Shown in pieces: positions 26,885-35,857 of a stretch of 64,000 bases of DNA. The stretch is from Lachnoanaerobaculum sanguinis. GTDB lineage: Bacteria; Bacillota; Clostridia; Lachnospirales; Lachnospiraceae. A model generated the notes under the pieces. It did not search any database and was not told where the DNA came from. It worked only from the letters and a program-made list of their open reading frames with translations. The first letter of the stretch is position 1. Every line of letters begins with the position of its first letter. The position numbers and the translations under genes were made by a program. The DNA lies in the NCBI RefSeq assembly GCF_033242365.1, contig NZ_BTHK01000008.1, forward strand, positions 62,001-126,000, given 5' to 3'.

Positions 26885-28228
26885 TCATTTATTAAATACC
26901 ATTTTAACCTCAGCCCCTGCATTTACTCCTGTATAATTTTTCAAATACAAGTTGCCGTTATTTGCCGAGACAATATTCTTCACTACCCATAAGCCTAATC
27001 CATGTTTATAAGACTTATCCTTTACTTTGCCGGAAATAAATTTTTCTGTAAGTAAAGGTAATAAGTCTTTATCAAAACCTGTTCCTTCATCTCTGACTGT
27101 CAAAATAAATTCTTCAGGTTCATCTTTAAATTCTACCGTTATTTTAGAACCTTTTTTAGAATATTCAACCGCGTTAGTAACTATATTTTGCAGAGCTGCA
27201 GCTATTTCCTCTTTATCCAGCTTAATATTACTGCAGTCACTTTTTATTACCTCTAAATTCAAACCGTTTAACCTACATATGCCGGACATTATCTCAGTCC
27301 AATATAAAATCACTTCATTACTTACAACATCTTTTTTCCCTTCCATCGTATAAGAAAATTTTTTTAATTTTTCAATATACTTTTCCAGTCTGTCAATACC
27401 GTTTGAAATATCTGCAAATCTATCAGAAGATAAACCGGGATTCTCTTCTTTTAATAATTCTAAATTTCCTTTAATCAGTGTTATCGGTGTTCTTATGTCG
27501 TGGGTAAGTTGTTCCACCAACTCTTTTTGCTTAATTTGCATATCCCATTGCTCACCAAGAGATTTTTTTAGATTTTCAGCCAATACATCAATCGAAACCA
27601 GTACTCCGTCTATTTCTTTATACTTAGAATGCTCCCTCTCATAATCCAAATCCATCTGACTGATGTTATCATTCGCCATTGCAATCTTATGAATTTCCCT
27701 TTTTAATATATTTGATGAGCGAATTAGAAGCAAAGCAAATCCCAAAAACCAAATCGTCAGTATAAAAACAATATACCCCCACTCGAAATTTTCAAAGAGT
27801 CTATAAAGCTTTTCACTGGCAAATATAGCATTAACTCTGTATCTTATTACCAGTTGTCTATTTCCTATAGTATAAGCTTTAAAAATATTTGAGCCTATAA
27901 CCTCATCGCTTGTTGCCTTTCCGTTTTTTATGGCTTCCTGTACTAAATCATCATATTTTTTATCAATGGTATTTTCTATTATTTTCCCGTCTTTCAAATA
28001 TAAAAAATCATAATAATATGGTATTTCAGCCGGTGTCCAATCTTTTGTTTTAAAACCTGCTTCCACTTTTTCCGACTGAATATCAGCATAATTGGCAGGG
28101 TATACTACTCCGGTATTTAATAATACATTTAATCCTACATAAAACAGCACAATGATAAATAAAGTATATACTAACTCCATAATTGCATATTTGCTGATTA
28201 AATATCTTAAACTTTTTTTATTTCCCAC
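26885..28228 (-). CDS. Sensor histidine kinase, LanK/CprK-like
   Basis: About 447 residues. Two membrane helices (~10-35 and ~150-170) flank an extracytoplasmic loop of some 110 residues, followed by a HAMP-like stretch, the phospho-acceptor H-box LVEQLTHDIRTPITLIKG, and the ATPase N, G1 and G2 boxes (NIVTNAVEYS, VRDEGTGFD, HGLGLWVVK). I place the start at GTG 28228, inside the 3' end of the response-regulator gene, which has no better ATG; this gives translational coupling. The sensor sits next to a bacteriocin-type ABC transporter, so it most likely detects antimicrobial peptides. Confidence 0.88.
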   Translation of the reverse strand: MGNKKSLRYLISKYAIMELVYTLFIIVLFYVGLNVLLNTGVVYPANYADIQSEKVEAGFKTKDWTPAEIPYYYDFLYLKDGKIIENTIDKKYDDLVQEAIKNGKATSDEVIGSNIFKAYTIGNRQLVIRYRVNAIFASEKLYRLFENFEWGYIVFILTIWFLGFALLLIRSSNILKREIHKIAMANDNISQMDLDYEREHSKYKEIDGVLVSIDVLAENLKKSLGEQWDMQIKQKELVEQLTHDIRTPITLIKGNLELLKEENPGLSSDRFADISNGIDRLEKYIEKLKKFSYTMEGKKDVVSNEVILYWTEIMSGICRLNGLNLEVIKSDCSNIKLDKEEIAAALQNIVTNAVEYSKKGSKITVEFKDEPEEFILTVRDEGTGFDKDLLPLLTEKFISGKVKDKSYKHGLGLWVVKNIVSANNGNLYLKNYTGVNAGAEVKMVFNK

Positions 28229-28875
28229 TGATAACCAACTCCCCAAACTGTTTTTATAGGATTTATACAATATGGCTCAAATTTACTTCTTATTAATTTG
28301 ATTCCTTCGGTAATCGTTGTAGAACTGTCACCTTCCTTATCATAACCATAAATTTCCGTATAAATTTTTTCTTTTGAAAATACTTGATTTTTATTTTTTA
28401 ATAAGAACTCACAAATTTCATATTCGCTATTTGTAAAGCTTATCTCTTCATTATCAAAATAAATTTTTTTCGAAAGCAAATCACAAGATATCGGATAATC
28501 TGTAAGTTTTGAATGTTTTTCTCTATTTTCTCTTCTGATATGTGCTGCTACCCTTGCTCTAATTTCAGCAAGAGAAAACGGTTTTGTCACATAATCATCT
28601 GCTCCTAATGCAAATCCTTCGACTTTATCTTTTTCAAAATCTTTCGCTGTAAGTAAAATAATAGGAATATCTATCATATTTCTGTATTTATTCAAAAATT
28701 CAAACCCCGACATTTCTTCCATCATTATATCAAGAATAATCAAGTCATATTTATATAAATCGCTTGGCCGGATTTTCAGTGCCGAATCGCAAATAACAAC
28801 ATTATATTCTTTCTCAAATGTCAGCTTTAATAATTTCAGCAAATCTTTGTCATCATCTATTATAAGAAGATTCAT
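28207..28875 (-). CDS. OmpR-type response regulator, LanR/CprR-like
   Basis: A 222-residue regulator. The receiver domain has the acidic pair (IDDDKD), phospho-acceptor aspartate in LIILDIMMEEMSG, and the lysine in DDYVTKPFS. A winged-helix DNA-binding domain follows (EYEICEFLLKNKNQVFS, VWGVGYQWE). It ends inside the sensor kinase gene and starts five bases after the last ABC permease gene, so transporter and two-component genes form one operon. It probably activates the transporter genes upstream. Confidence 0.92.
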   Translation of the reverse strand: MNLLIIDDDKDLLKLLKLTFEKEYNVVICDSALKIRPSDLYKYDLIILDIMMEEMSGFEFLNKYRNMIDIPIILLTAKDFEKDKVEGFALGADDYVTKPFSLAEIRARVAAHIRRENREKHSKLTDYPISCDLLSKKIYFDNEEISFTNSEYEICEFLLKNKNQVFSKEKIYTEIYGYDKEGDSSTTITEGIKLIRSKFEPYCINPIKTVWGVGYQWEIKKV

Positions 28876-28880
28876 ACACT

Positions 28881-29612
28881 TTATTCCTCCATTTCACTTA
28901 TTCCGTCCCACCTATTATACCAAAATGAAAATATTCCCACACTTACAAATGAGAGCAACAAAGATATAAAAAGGTAAAAAATAACAGTATCCACATTAAA
29001 AGATCCACTGACATATCCATATATAAGTTTTATCGGATACACAAACGGGAAGTAATACCATATACCGCTTCCCAAATCCGTTGTACCTAAAAGAATGGCA
29101 GCCAAGGTGAAAATAACGCCTGCCAAAATAGAGCCTGTATAATTGAATTTTAAACTTAAAAATTGATAAACAGGTACCATGCTAATCAATCCCACAGACC
29201 CGATCATAGCATAAACTGCCAAATCCAATGTTTGAATATTGATTCCATAAAAGTGTAAAAACAATATAGACGGTAAGATTGCTATTCCTTCAATAGCCAT
29301 TAATAAAATAAAGATAAAGATAAATCTTGCAAAAAACAATTTTTTTCGACAAATTCCTATTCTTAAATCATTGGCATAGTTCCCGGCTTTTTTATCGCTT
29401 TCATATAACATGGGAATAAAGAAGCTGACAGAAAAGCCTGCTAAAATCGTATATGCTCCAAAAAAGTAGGCAAGCTCTACTCCTTTTAAACCTGTTGCAC
29501 TTAAACGATATACAATAAAAATACCGGTAAAAATTAACGGGCACAAGATAATTACCATTCCGGCCGGTGTTCTTTTGATTCTCAACAGGTAAGACTTTAA
29601 AATATTAAGCAT
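28881..29612 (-). CDS. ABC-2 type permease, LanG-like
   Basis: A 243-residue membrane protein with six hydrophobic segments, an N-terminal basic LKSYLLRIKRTPAG and an ABC-2 permease topology of the MutG/LanG kind. It overlaps the preceding permease gene by 8 bases. Together with the ATPase and the other permease it should form a transporter that expels or extracts cationic peptides from the membrane. Confidence 0.82.
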   Translation of the reverse strand: MLNILKSYLLRIKRTPAGMVIILCPLIFTGIFIVYRLSATGLKGVELAYFFGAYTILAGFSVSFFIPMLYESDKKAGNYANDLRIGICRKKLFFARFIFIFILLMAIEGIAILPSILFLHFYGINIQTLDLAVYAMIGSVGLISMVPVYQFLSLKFNYTGSILAGVIFTLAAILLGTTDLGSGIWYYFPFVYPIKLIYGYVSGSFNVDTVIFYLFISLLLSFVSVGIFSFWYNRWDGISEMEE

Positions 29613-30363
29613 GACCTTTTCCTCTTTCCATCACTATATTTATAGCTGTTATTATGATGTACACCATGACACTTAACACTAATCCGACATACACTGCATT
29701 CATAGATGTTAAAGGCGATGATTTTTCTAAAAAGGTACCATTCGGATGAACCTCAATAATCGGACATAGTATACGTAAATTATAATCCCAAGGGAAAAAT
29801 TTCCAATACGAGGTTACAGCAATAATTGCCGACGGAAAGGTAAATATAAAATTAATTAAAATCACTAAAAACCTTTTATGAAATAATTTGTAAATAAAAA
29901 AAGATAAAGCAACTATCGGCAAACTTCCAATAAATAAACAACAGGTAGCTGCTATCATGATTTTAAGACTAATCTCCTCATGTAATAAAAATCCACCTAT
30001 TAAATAAATTCCTGTCGATGACAATATCAAAACAGTAAATAATTCAAAAATAACTATTCCGTTCTTAGCAATTAACATCTTTTCCGAGAGTATATTCAAT
30101 CTTTGCAACAAGGCAATATGCTCTTCTTTCTCTTTACAGGAAATATTAACTACAAGCAGACTTAACACAACAGGTAAAATCAGAACAGGATACCAATTAA
30201 ATGCTGTAGCCATTAAATAACTTCTTCCTACAGGACTTTGCCCCATAATACTGACCATAAAAAGATTAAATAGTACAAAAATAACAGGTACTATATATTT
30301 TAGTGTAGAATTGGCAGCTCTTTTTTCCTTAATCCATTCCGCTTTCAGCATCTCAATCATCAT
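29605..30363 (-). CDS. ABC-2 type permease, LanE-like
   Basis: A 252-residue membrane protein of the MutE/LanE kind: MLKAEWIKEKRAANSTLKYI at the start, then six hydrophobic segments. It overlaps the ATPase gene upstream and the second permease gene downstream, the normal tight packing of lanFEG sets. No lantibiotic structural or modification gene is present, so this is a resistance rather than a self-immunity locus. Confidence 0.82.
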   Translation of the reverse strand: MMIEMLKAEWIKEKRAANSTLKYIVPVIFVLFNLFMVSIMGQSPVGRSYLMATAFNWYPVLILPVVLSLLVVNISCKEKEEHIALLQRLNILSEKMLIAKNGIVIFELFTVLILSSTGIYLIGGFLLHEEISLKIMIAATCCLFIGSLPIVALSFFIYKLFHKRFLVILINFIFTFPSAIIAVTSYWKFFPWDYNLRILCPIIEVHPNGTFLEKSSPLTSMNAVYVGLVLSVMVYIIITAINIVMERGKGHA

Positions 30364-31057
30364 TCATCACATCCTTTCTGATAATTTCCATAAATAAATC
30401 TTCCAACTTAGACGAATCTGTATTTAGACCTTCATAACTTAAACGTCCTTTATTTAGGATACCGATTTTATCCGCAATCTGCCCTACTTCACTCAAAATA
30501 TGACTTGATAATATGATTGTGATACCATGACTTGAAAGCATTTTTATCAGTTCTCTTAGTTCTTGTATTCCCACAGGGTCTAACCCGTTTGTAGGTTCGT
30601 CAAGAATTAATAATAACGGGCTGTTAATCAGTGCCATTGCAATACCCAGTCTTTGTTTCATACCTAAGGAGAACTCTTTTGCCAACTTTTTACCGGTATT
30701 CGTCAATGAAACCACGCTAAGTACTTCGTCAATTTTCTTTCTGTCAATATTTAGCAAAGTAGTAATAACCTCTAAATTTTCATAAGCCGTTAAATTTGGA
30801 TAAATAGCAGGATGTTCAATAATCGCCCCAATCTTCTTTACATCACCTGCAGCTAACAGATGATTTTCAAACATCACTTCGCCTGAGCTTTTTGGAATCG
30901 CTCTTGTGATGATTTTCAATAATGTCGATTTCCCGGCACCGTTAGGACCTAACAGACCATATACCGTACCTTTTTCCACTTTAATTGAAACATTATCCAG
31001 TGCAATCCCATTTTTATATTTTTTTGTCAGTCCTTTCGTTTCCAATATAATACTCAT
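30353..31057 (-). CDS. ABC transporter ATPase, LanF/CprA-like
   Basis: About 234 residues from ATG 31057, chosen for its GGAGG eight bases upstream; an upstream in-frame start at 31201 has none. Walker A GPNGAGKST, signature FSLGMKQRLGI, Walker B LLILDEPTNG and the switch histidine LSSHI are intact. It belongs to the lantibiotic-protection ATPases. First gene of a five-gene operon F-E-G-R-K, the same content as the Clostridioides cpr cationic-peptide resistance locus. Confidence 0.9.
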   Translation of the reverse strand: MSIILETKGLTKKYKNGIALDNVSIKVEKGTVYGLLGPNGAGKSTLLKIITRAIPKSSGEVMFENHLLAAGDVKKIGAIIEHPAIYPNLTAYENLEVITTLLNIDRKKIDEVLSVVSLTNTGKKLAKEFSLGMKQRLGIAMALINSPLLLILDEPTNGLDPVGIQELRELIKMLSSHGITIILSSHILSEVGQIADKIGILNKGRLSYEGLNTDSSKLEDLFMEIIRKDVMNDD

Positions 31058-31307
31058 TTGATTAACCTCCATCATTTTGATGGTATTGTTATAGCCGATA
31101 AAAATAACTAAATTATAACCGGCAAAAATTTTATGGATCTTTTGAGATATATTTTGACCTCCATTCCTCTCTACAAAACATTTCCCGGGTATTTCAATCA
31201 AGATAATAATCTATGTATTTTCTACACAAAAAAATGAGGAATGAATTCGGACCATTCCCCACTTGTTACATGATTTCTCCTGTAATATAAAAAAAGATAC
31301 AATACCA

Positions 31308-32237
31308 CTATAAATTCAACAGATTCATTACCATTTTTACCATCACATCTTTTTCTTCCGGTTTTGATTCAGCAATCATCAATGTGGTTGCCACTAAAGT
31401 TCCATCACTGAGTCTCTTCTCTCCATCCACGAACAAGGCATTGTTCTTGTCTAAAAATTCCAAGAACAATGATGCGGCAATTCTTTTACAGCCATCTACG
31501 TATGGATGATCTTTTATCATAAAATACAATAGATTCGCCGCTTTCTCTTCCAAAGATTGATACGCATCCTGCCCAAATACACTCTGATAAACAGCTGCAA
31601 TAATTCCTTCTACCTTGCCGGACTCTTTTTCTACACCAAATACATCTGTTTCAAAAGAATCTTTCATCTGACAAACCATCTTAACACAATCTTCATAGGT
31701 TATGCGGTATACCGGAGTACTTCCCTCCGGCTTACTTAATGCCTGATGGTCATATTGATCCAAAAGAATCAATGCATCCGTATATTCATTCACAGCTCTG
31801 AGCACATCTTTTTCCTCTATATTGAGTGCATCTGCAATCATCCTTGACTGAATATCAACTGTTTTTTTAAGCGCCTGAAGACGCTTTTCATTGATTGCAT
31901 AGCCTTTCAAAATATACTGTTTAAGAACATTATTTGCCCATTTTCTGAAAGCTATACCTCTTTTTGAATTAACTCGATATCCGACAGATAAAATCATATC
32001 TAAATTATAAATTTTAGGTTTTCTTCCCCCTGTACTTTTGTCGGAAAAACCGACAGAAGTCTCATCCAGTTCTCCTGAAGCAATAATATTTGAAATATGT
32101 TCACTTACTGTAGCGTGTTTAACATCAAACAATACTTCCATTTGTTTTTGTGTCAGCCAAACGGTATCCAGTTCAGGATTGATTTGAACTTCTATATTAA
32201 TATCACCATCTGTAAATAATACAATTTCATTCTTCAT
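31308..32237 (-). CDS. RhuM-type protein with C-terminal Fic domain
   Basis: A 309-residue fusion. The N-terminal ~100 residues are the RhuM DNA-binding domain (TVWLTQKQMEVLFDVKHATV, GRKPKIYNLDMILSVGYRVN, RKWANNVLKQYI). The C-terminal half is a Fic/Doc fold with motif HPYVDGCKRIAA near residue 245. The usual asparagine of HPFxDGNKR is a cysteine here, so AMPylation or phosphotransfer is uncertain. RhuM was first named in a Salmonella island and its function is unknown. No separate antitoxin is seen beside it. Confidence 0.85.
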   Translation of the reverse strand: MKNEIVLFTDGDINIEVQINPELDTVWLTQKQMEVLFDVKHATVSEHISNIIASGELDETSVGFSDKSTGGRKPKIYNLDMILSVGYRVNSKRGIAFRKWANNVLKQYILKGYAINEKRLQALKKTVDIQSRMIADALNIEEKDVLRAVNEYTDALILLDQYDHQALSKPEGSTPVYRITYEDCVKMVCQMKDSFETDVFGVEKESGKVEGIIAAVYQSVFGQDAYQSLEEKAANLLYFMIKDHPYVDGCKRIAASLFLEFLDKNNALFVDGEKRLSDGTLVATTLMIAESKPEEKDVMVKMVMNLLNL

Positions 32238-32244
32238 ACTTTAG

Positions 32245-32367
32245 TTACCCTCCACGAATATTTCCCGATAACATGTCTAATATAGATTTTACTGTACTTT
32301 TCATATTCAGTCCATCTTTTAGTCCGGGCCTGTAGAAAAACTCTTCAAAACTCTTTAACTTTACCAT
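32245..32367 (-). CDS. Possible 40-residue ORF upstream of rhuM
   Basis: From ATG 32367 the frame reads MVKLKSFEEFFYRPG, then LKDGLNMKSTVKSILDMLSG and ends IRGG. A GGAGG lies upstream, but a nearer out-of-frame ATG (32371) competes. It could be a small gene or the tail of a lost one. It ends 8 bases before the rhuM start. The surrounding stretch 32238-32547 otherwise holds one terminator hairpin and nothing else I can identify. Confidence 0.3.
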   Translation of the reverse strand: MVKLKSFEEFFYRPGLKDGLNMKSTVKSILDMLSGNIRGG

Positions 32368-32416
32368 CCATTTAAACTGCCTCCAAAACTTTAAATTAAC
32401 ACTCAAACCACATATA

Positions 32417-32446
32417 AAAAGTGGGCTAAAAAATCAACCCACCCCA
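32417..32446 (-). terminator. Rho-independent terminator
   Basis: On the minus strand GTGGGT(TGATTTTTTA)GCCCAC is followed by TTTTTAT. It lies about 100 bases past the stop of the flavin-ferredoxin fusion gene and would end that transcript. Confidence 0.6.
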
Positions 32447-32547
32447 ACACTTGACAAAGAACCCATTATTTGAATGATTCCTACAGACCCAATTTTAGTA
32501 TGTCAAATATTCTCCTTCAAATACAAATTCTATATTTTTCTCCACTT

Positions 32548-33168
32548 TTACACTCTATCCACTGCACCAACCGGACAAACCGTTAAGCAGTTACCACAAT
32601 GCAGACAATGCTTATTCTCAATTACATAGGGTATGGTCTCTTGGTTAATGCAATTTTGTGGACAAACTTCCACACACTTACCACATCCGATACAATCATC
32701 CGTAATAAAATAGCCTTTCATTTCATCTTTTTTAGCTCCAAAAGAAAAATTTGCTCTCTCTATAGGCTTTTTAGATAAGTCAAACCATTCTCCTGTACCT
32801 TCATAAATTTGAAATACTGTCAGGGCTTTTCTTGATTCAGCAGTTGGATATATTTGATACATATATTGATTCTTTTCAAATAACTCAGGGATTTTTTCAT
32901 ATCCAAGCTCTCTAACCTTCCCTCTTACAGATACCGCCACTCGTGACATTGTATCCTCACCTTTCATCGCTGTAAATGCAAGAATTTTCCTGTCCGATAA
33001 TCTATCATATAAGTTCTTACCTTTTGCGGTCAAAAAATATAAACTTGAATCATCTGCATCTATCATATCAATAGCCGCTGTAACTGGAAGACCTTCGCTA
33101 TCTACAGTAGCAACTATGACTGTATGAATTTCATCTACTATATATTTCAAATAATTCTTCGCTTCCAT
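32548..33168 (-). CDS. Flavin-binding split-barrel protein fused to a 2[4Fe-4S] ferredoxin
   Basis: About 206 residues. Residues 1-~145 form a pyridoxamine 5'-phosphate oxidase-like FMN barrel (HTVIVATVDSEGLPVTAAID, LYFLTAKGKNLYDRL). The C-terminal 55 residues are a ferredoxin with two clusters, CIGCGKCVEVCP and CLHCGNCLTVCP. Electrons could pass between the flavin and Fe-S clusters in one chain, fitting reduction of quinones, nitro compounds or other small substrates in an anaerobe. It stands between rhuM and the SnoaL-like gene, 52 bases after the latter. Confidence 0.9.
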   Translation of the reverse strand: MEAKNYLKYIVDEIHTVIVATVDSEGLPVTAAIDMIDADDSSLYFLTAKGKNLYDRLSDRKILAFTAMKGEDTMSRVAVSVRGKVRELGYEKIPELFEKNQYMYQIYPTAESRKALTVFQIYEGTGEWFDLSKKPIERANFSFGAKKDEMKGYFITDDCIGCGKCVEVCPQNCINQETIPYVIENKHCLHCGNCLTVCPVGAVDRV

Positions 33169-33220
33169 CATAATTTTCCTGTACCCCTTGCTACGTTATA
33201 TTGTAATATCAAAATTTACA

Positions 33221-33991
33221 TTAGAACTTTCCATTCTGATTTTTCCAGGTCTTTTTGTCAGCTATGGTTTCCATAGCATCCCAGTGTTCTGCAATTTTCC
33301 CATTTTCCACACGGAACAAATCATAGAAGGATGTTGCCACACCCCCAAATGTTCCTTCGCTTACTGCAAGTGCATAATCTCCATCAGCCAATACAAAATA
33401 AGTCTTATTATATATCATCTGTATTCCCTGTTTTGCCAAAGCTTCAAGTGCAGCACCAAGCCCTGAAAGTCCGTCAGCAATTGCTGTATTGTGCTGAATA
33501 TAATTATCTCCATCAAAGTATGAAGTAAGCCTATCAGGATTTTCTCCACGAAGGATATCTCCTACAAATCCCTCTACAACCTTTCTTGTATCTTCCTTAT
33601 CCACATCTTTCTTCTCTAAGTTGCCGTCAATCTGTGTATGTCCTGACGGATTAGGTTCAGTTTTTGTAGCCAGATTGTCCCAGTGTTCTGCAATCTTTCC
33701 TTCTGAGTCAAATCTGAAAATATCAAACGCTACCTGCTCTCCTGCTCCTGCAAAATTATATACCGTTTGTAGAAACACCTTATCGCCATCTTCAAATGCA
33801 CGAACATTATTAACAGTTGTTTTAACCGGTGCCGATGCAAGATATTCAACTGCTCCTACAAAAGCATCTCTTCCTGTTCCATAAGCAAGATTATGCTGAA
33901 TGTAACCCTCTGCAAGAAGTTCCCTTGCCTTCATTGTATCTCCAGATGCAAATGTGCTAATAAGTGCCAATGCTTTCTCTTTGTTTGTCAT
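33221..33991 (-). CDS. SnoaL-like (NTF2 fold) protein with duplicated domain
   Basis: A 256-residue cytoplasmic protein made of two copies of a ~120-residue NTF2-like domain. Both carry the pattern GYIQHN or NYIQHN near their start and IAEHWD near their end. SnoaL-like folds serve as cyclases, hydrolases or small-molecule binding proteins. The gene has a strong AGGAGG site, a near-consensus promoter and a palindromic operator upstream. It may be co-transcribed with the flavin-ferredoxin fusion, giving a small redox-stress unit. Confidence 0.85.
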   Translation of the reverse strand: MTNKEKALALISTFASGDTMKARELLAEGYIQHNLAYGTGRDAFVGAVEYLASAPVKTTVNNVRAFEDGDKVFLQTVYNFAGAGEQVAFDIFRFDSEGKIAEHWDNLATKTEPNPSGHTQIDGNLEKKDVDKEDTRKVVEGFVGDILRGENPDRLTSYFDGDNYIQHNTAIADGLSGLGAALEALAKQGIQMIYNKTYFVLADGDYALAVSEGTFGGVATSFYDLFRVENGKIAEHWDAMETIADKKTWKNQNGKF

Positions 33992-34057
33992 GATAATTTC
34001 CTCCTGAATTTGATTTATTGCATTGATGTAACCTTTATTATTTCATCTTGTGAACTT

Positions 34058-34097
34058 ATATTATCACTATGCAGATGTAATGTCAATAGTTACATCT
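34058..34097 (-). promoter_or_regulatory. Promoter and palindromic operator of the SnoaL-like gene
   Basis: On the minus strand, -35 TTGACA (34086-34081), a 17-base spacer and -10 TAATAT (34063-34058). The -35 lies inside a perfect inverted repeat AGATGTAA-9-TTACATCT (34073-34097 on the plus strand), so a repressor bound there would block RNA polymerase. A half-site TTACATC recurs near 34026-34032. The regulator is not identified. Confidence 0.7.
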
Positions 34098-34131
34098 ATT
34101 TTTTTACGAAATACTTGACAATTGTAAGGAA

Positions 34132-34236
34132 ATGAAATCAAACTATAAGAATAAAGAAATTACAAAAGAAGTATTGGAAAGTGAACTATCCAGACAGTAT
34201 GAAAAGATTGTATTCCCTTTGAATAAAATAATGTAA
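34132..34236 (+). other. Short divergent ORF, possibly a regulator remnant
   Basis: From ATG 34132 (TAAGGA upstream) it encodes 34 residues (MKSNYKNKEITKEVLESEL to KIVFPLNKIM), highly charged and helical. It is divergent from the SnoaL-like gene, where one would expect the regulator of the palindrome at 34073-34097. No helix-turn-helix is visible and no family is recognised. The 33992-34375 stretch otherwise holds the operator above and the hairpin below. Confidence 0.25.
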
Positions 34237-34296
34237 AGTTCTACAGAGGTGGTATCAGAGCAAAAGTTTCTTTCGATATAAATAAGCACAGAAAAA

Positions 34297-34344
34297 GCAC
34301 ATATCTGAAAGATTTTAAGTCTTAAAGTTATGTGCCTTGTTTTT
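34297..34344 (+). terminator. Long-armed hairpin with T run
   Basis: GCACATA (34297-34303) pairs with TATGTGC (34329-34335), with an inner AAGATTTTAAGTCTT stem, followed by CTTGTTTTT. It reads as a terminator on the plus strand and borders a 39-bp repeat at the end of the CrtI-like gene. Confidence 0.55.
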
Positions 34345-34379
34345 ATACCATTCAATGATTTAGATAACCCGTGATTTAT
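34341..34379. repeat. 39-bp imperfect repeat, copy A
   Basis: This stretch matches 36133-36171 at 33 of 39 positions (shared core ATTCAATGATTTA). Each copy starts at the T run of a hairpin and ends on or beside the stop codon of a minus-strand gene, here the CrtI-like gene. Confidence 0.7.
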
Positions 34380-35857
34380 CTATGAGATTTCATATTATCT
34401 ATGGCAAACTTTCCACTTGCTGCAGCTATAGGGAGTCCTCCACCGGTTTGAATCCATTGACTTGCAAGGTATAAATTGTTTATACCTTTGATAATGCTCT
34501 TAACATACTTACTTTTATAACCTTTCTGTGGATTAAAGCTCATATATCCCCCTTTGTAGGCATTACACCAAGTTGTGAATGTAACTGGAGAATACGTTCC
34601 AAGCACGATGAGTTTACCCTCAAGCTGAGGGAACTTTTTTTCAACCCTTAATCTCAATTCTTCTGCAATTCGCTGTTTTTCTTGATTATATTTCTCTTTA
34701 TTATCTTTTAGCCCAAACCAGTAAGTATAATTTTCAGCATTTTGTAAAACATTACACTGAATAACTCTCTTTCCCATAGGAAATAGTGTTTCATCATAAT
34801 CATAAACACGCATTCCGCAAAAATTGTGTGTTTCTCCTGCAACATCATATTCGTCACAAGGAAAAATAATGCTTCCTTTAGGTAATTTCAAATCCGCTTC
34901 AGCAACTATTCCAAATGCAACCTGATAACCTGTATTAGAAACATAACCCTCCGGATTCTCATACATGTACCTAAGATTTTTATCCAAATATCCTTCATCA
35001 ATTAAGTCATAGAAAAGAGAATGTGGATCTGCACACCAAATATAGTTATCTGAGTTGATAACCTTTCCATTATTACCAATAATATTAACAACCTGCTTAT
35101 CTGCAATATTTATTTTTTCAATATTAACACCTAAATGTAGTTTTCCACCCAAAGATTCAAATTTTGCAAGCATTCTACTAACCAAGCCAACAGAACCTCC
35201 CTCCGGAATAGCTGCTGTATTACTTGTATAAAAAGCATACGATGCAACAAAGGAGAGGGCAATGAAGTTGCTATTAAAGTAATTTTTAAAAATCGCTCTA
35301 ATGTAATGATTTGTAAAACGATTTGTAAAGTCTTCCATAGACTGTTTTCCATATTCCTTTATAGCCTTATTAGCATCTTTCATACTCATTCCTAGTTTAA
35401 TAAATTGTATTAGGTTCATATGAGCAATTGAAATATCACATGGCGGCTTTATACACTCTAAGCTTTTAGCACAGTCAAAAAACAAATTTAATTCTTTGGT
35501 ATCTTCCGGAGCAAGTTCTAAAAACTCTTTTCTTGCTTTCTCTAAATTTCTCCACAAATGTAGTGTTACCCCGTCCATTTCCATACAATAAAAATATGGC
35601 TCACGATAAATCTCCAAACTATCAGAAAGAACTCCTAGATTTTCCCACATTTTATATAATTGTTCATCCTTATTGCATCCAACAAGAAAATGAATGCAGT
35701 TATCTATATGATATCCTTGCCTATTCCACCCTACACACTCACCACCGGGCATTTTGTTTTTTTCGTATATTTCTACTGAATATCCGGCCTGCAATGCATG
35801 TATTCCAGCACTCAAGCCAGAAACACCTGCTCCAATAATTGCTACTTTTTTACCCAT
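34376..35857 (-). CDS. CrtI/phytoene-desaturase-like FAD oxidoreductase
   Basis: A 493-residue FAD enzyme of the amine oxidase/CrtI family. The N-terminal Rossmann motif is VAIIGAGVSGLSAGIHAL with the glutamate in VEIYEKN; the family's PGGECVGW and C-terminal LYLASQWIQTGGGLPIA are present. Such anaerobe enzymes desaturate or isomerise lipids, retinoids or carotenoid-like polyenes, but no phytoene synthase is near. It stands alone. Its stop codon lies inside repeat copy A. Confidence 0.88.
   Translation of the reverse strand: MGKKVAIIGAGVSGLSAGIHALQAGYSVEIYEKNKMPGGECVGWNRQGYHIDNCIHFLVGCNKDEQLYKMWENLGVLSDSLEIYREPYFYCMEMDGVTLHLWRNLEKARKEFLELAPEDTKELNLFFDCAKSLECIKPPCDISIAHMNLIQFIKLGMSMKDANKAIKEYGKQSMEDFTNRFTNHYIRAIFKNYFNSNFIALSFVASYAFYTSNTAAIPEGGSVGLVSRMLAKFESLGGKLHLGVNIEKINIADKQVVNIIGNNGKVINSDNYIWCADPHSLFYDLIDEGYLDKNLRYMYENPEGYVSNTGYQVAFGIVAEADLKLPKGSIIFPCDEYDVAGETHNFCGMRVYDYDETLFPMGKRVIQCNVLQNAENYTYWFGLKDNKEKYNQEKQRIAEELRLRVEKKFPQLEGKLIVLGTYSPVTFTTWCNAYKGGYMSFNPQKGYKSKYVKSIIKGINNLYLASQWIQTGGGLPIAAASGKFAIDNMKSHR

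Noticed and set aside
34115..34149. TTGACA at 34115 with TATAAG at 34144 as a plus-strand promoter
   Set aside because: The spacer is 23 bases, too long for a normal promoter.
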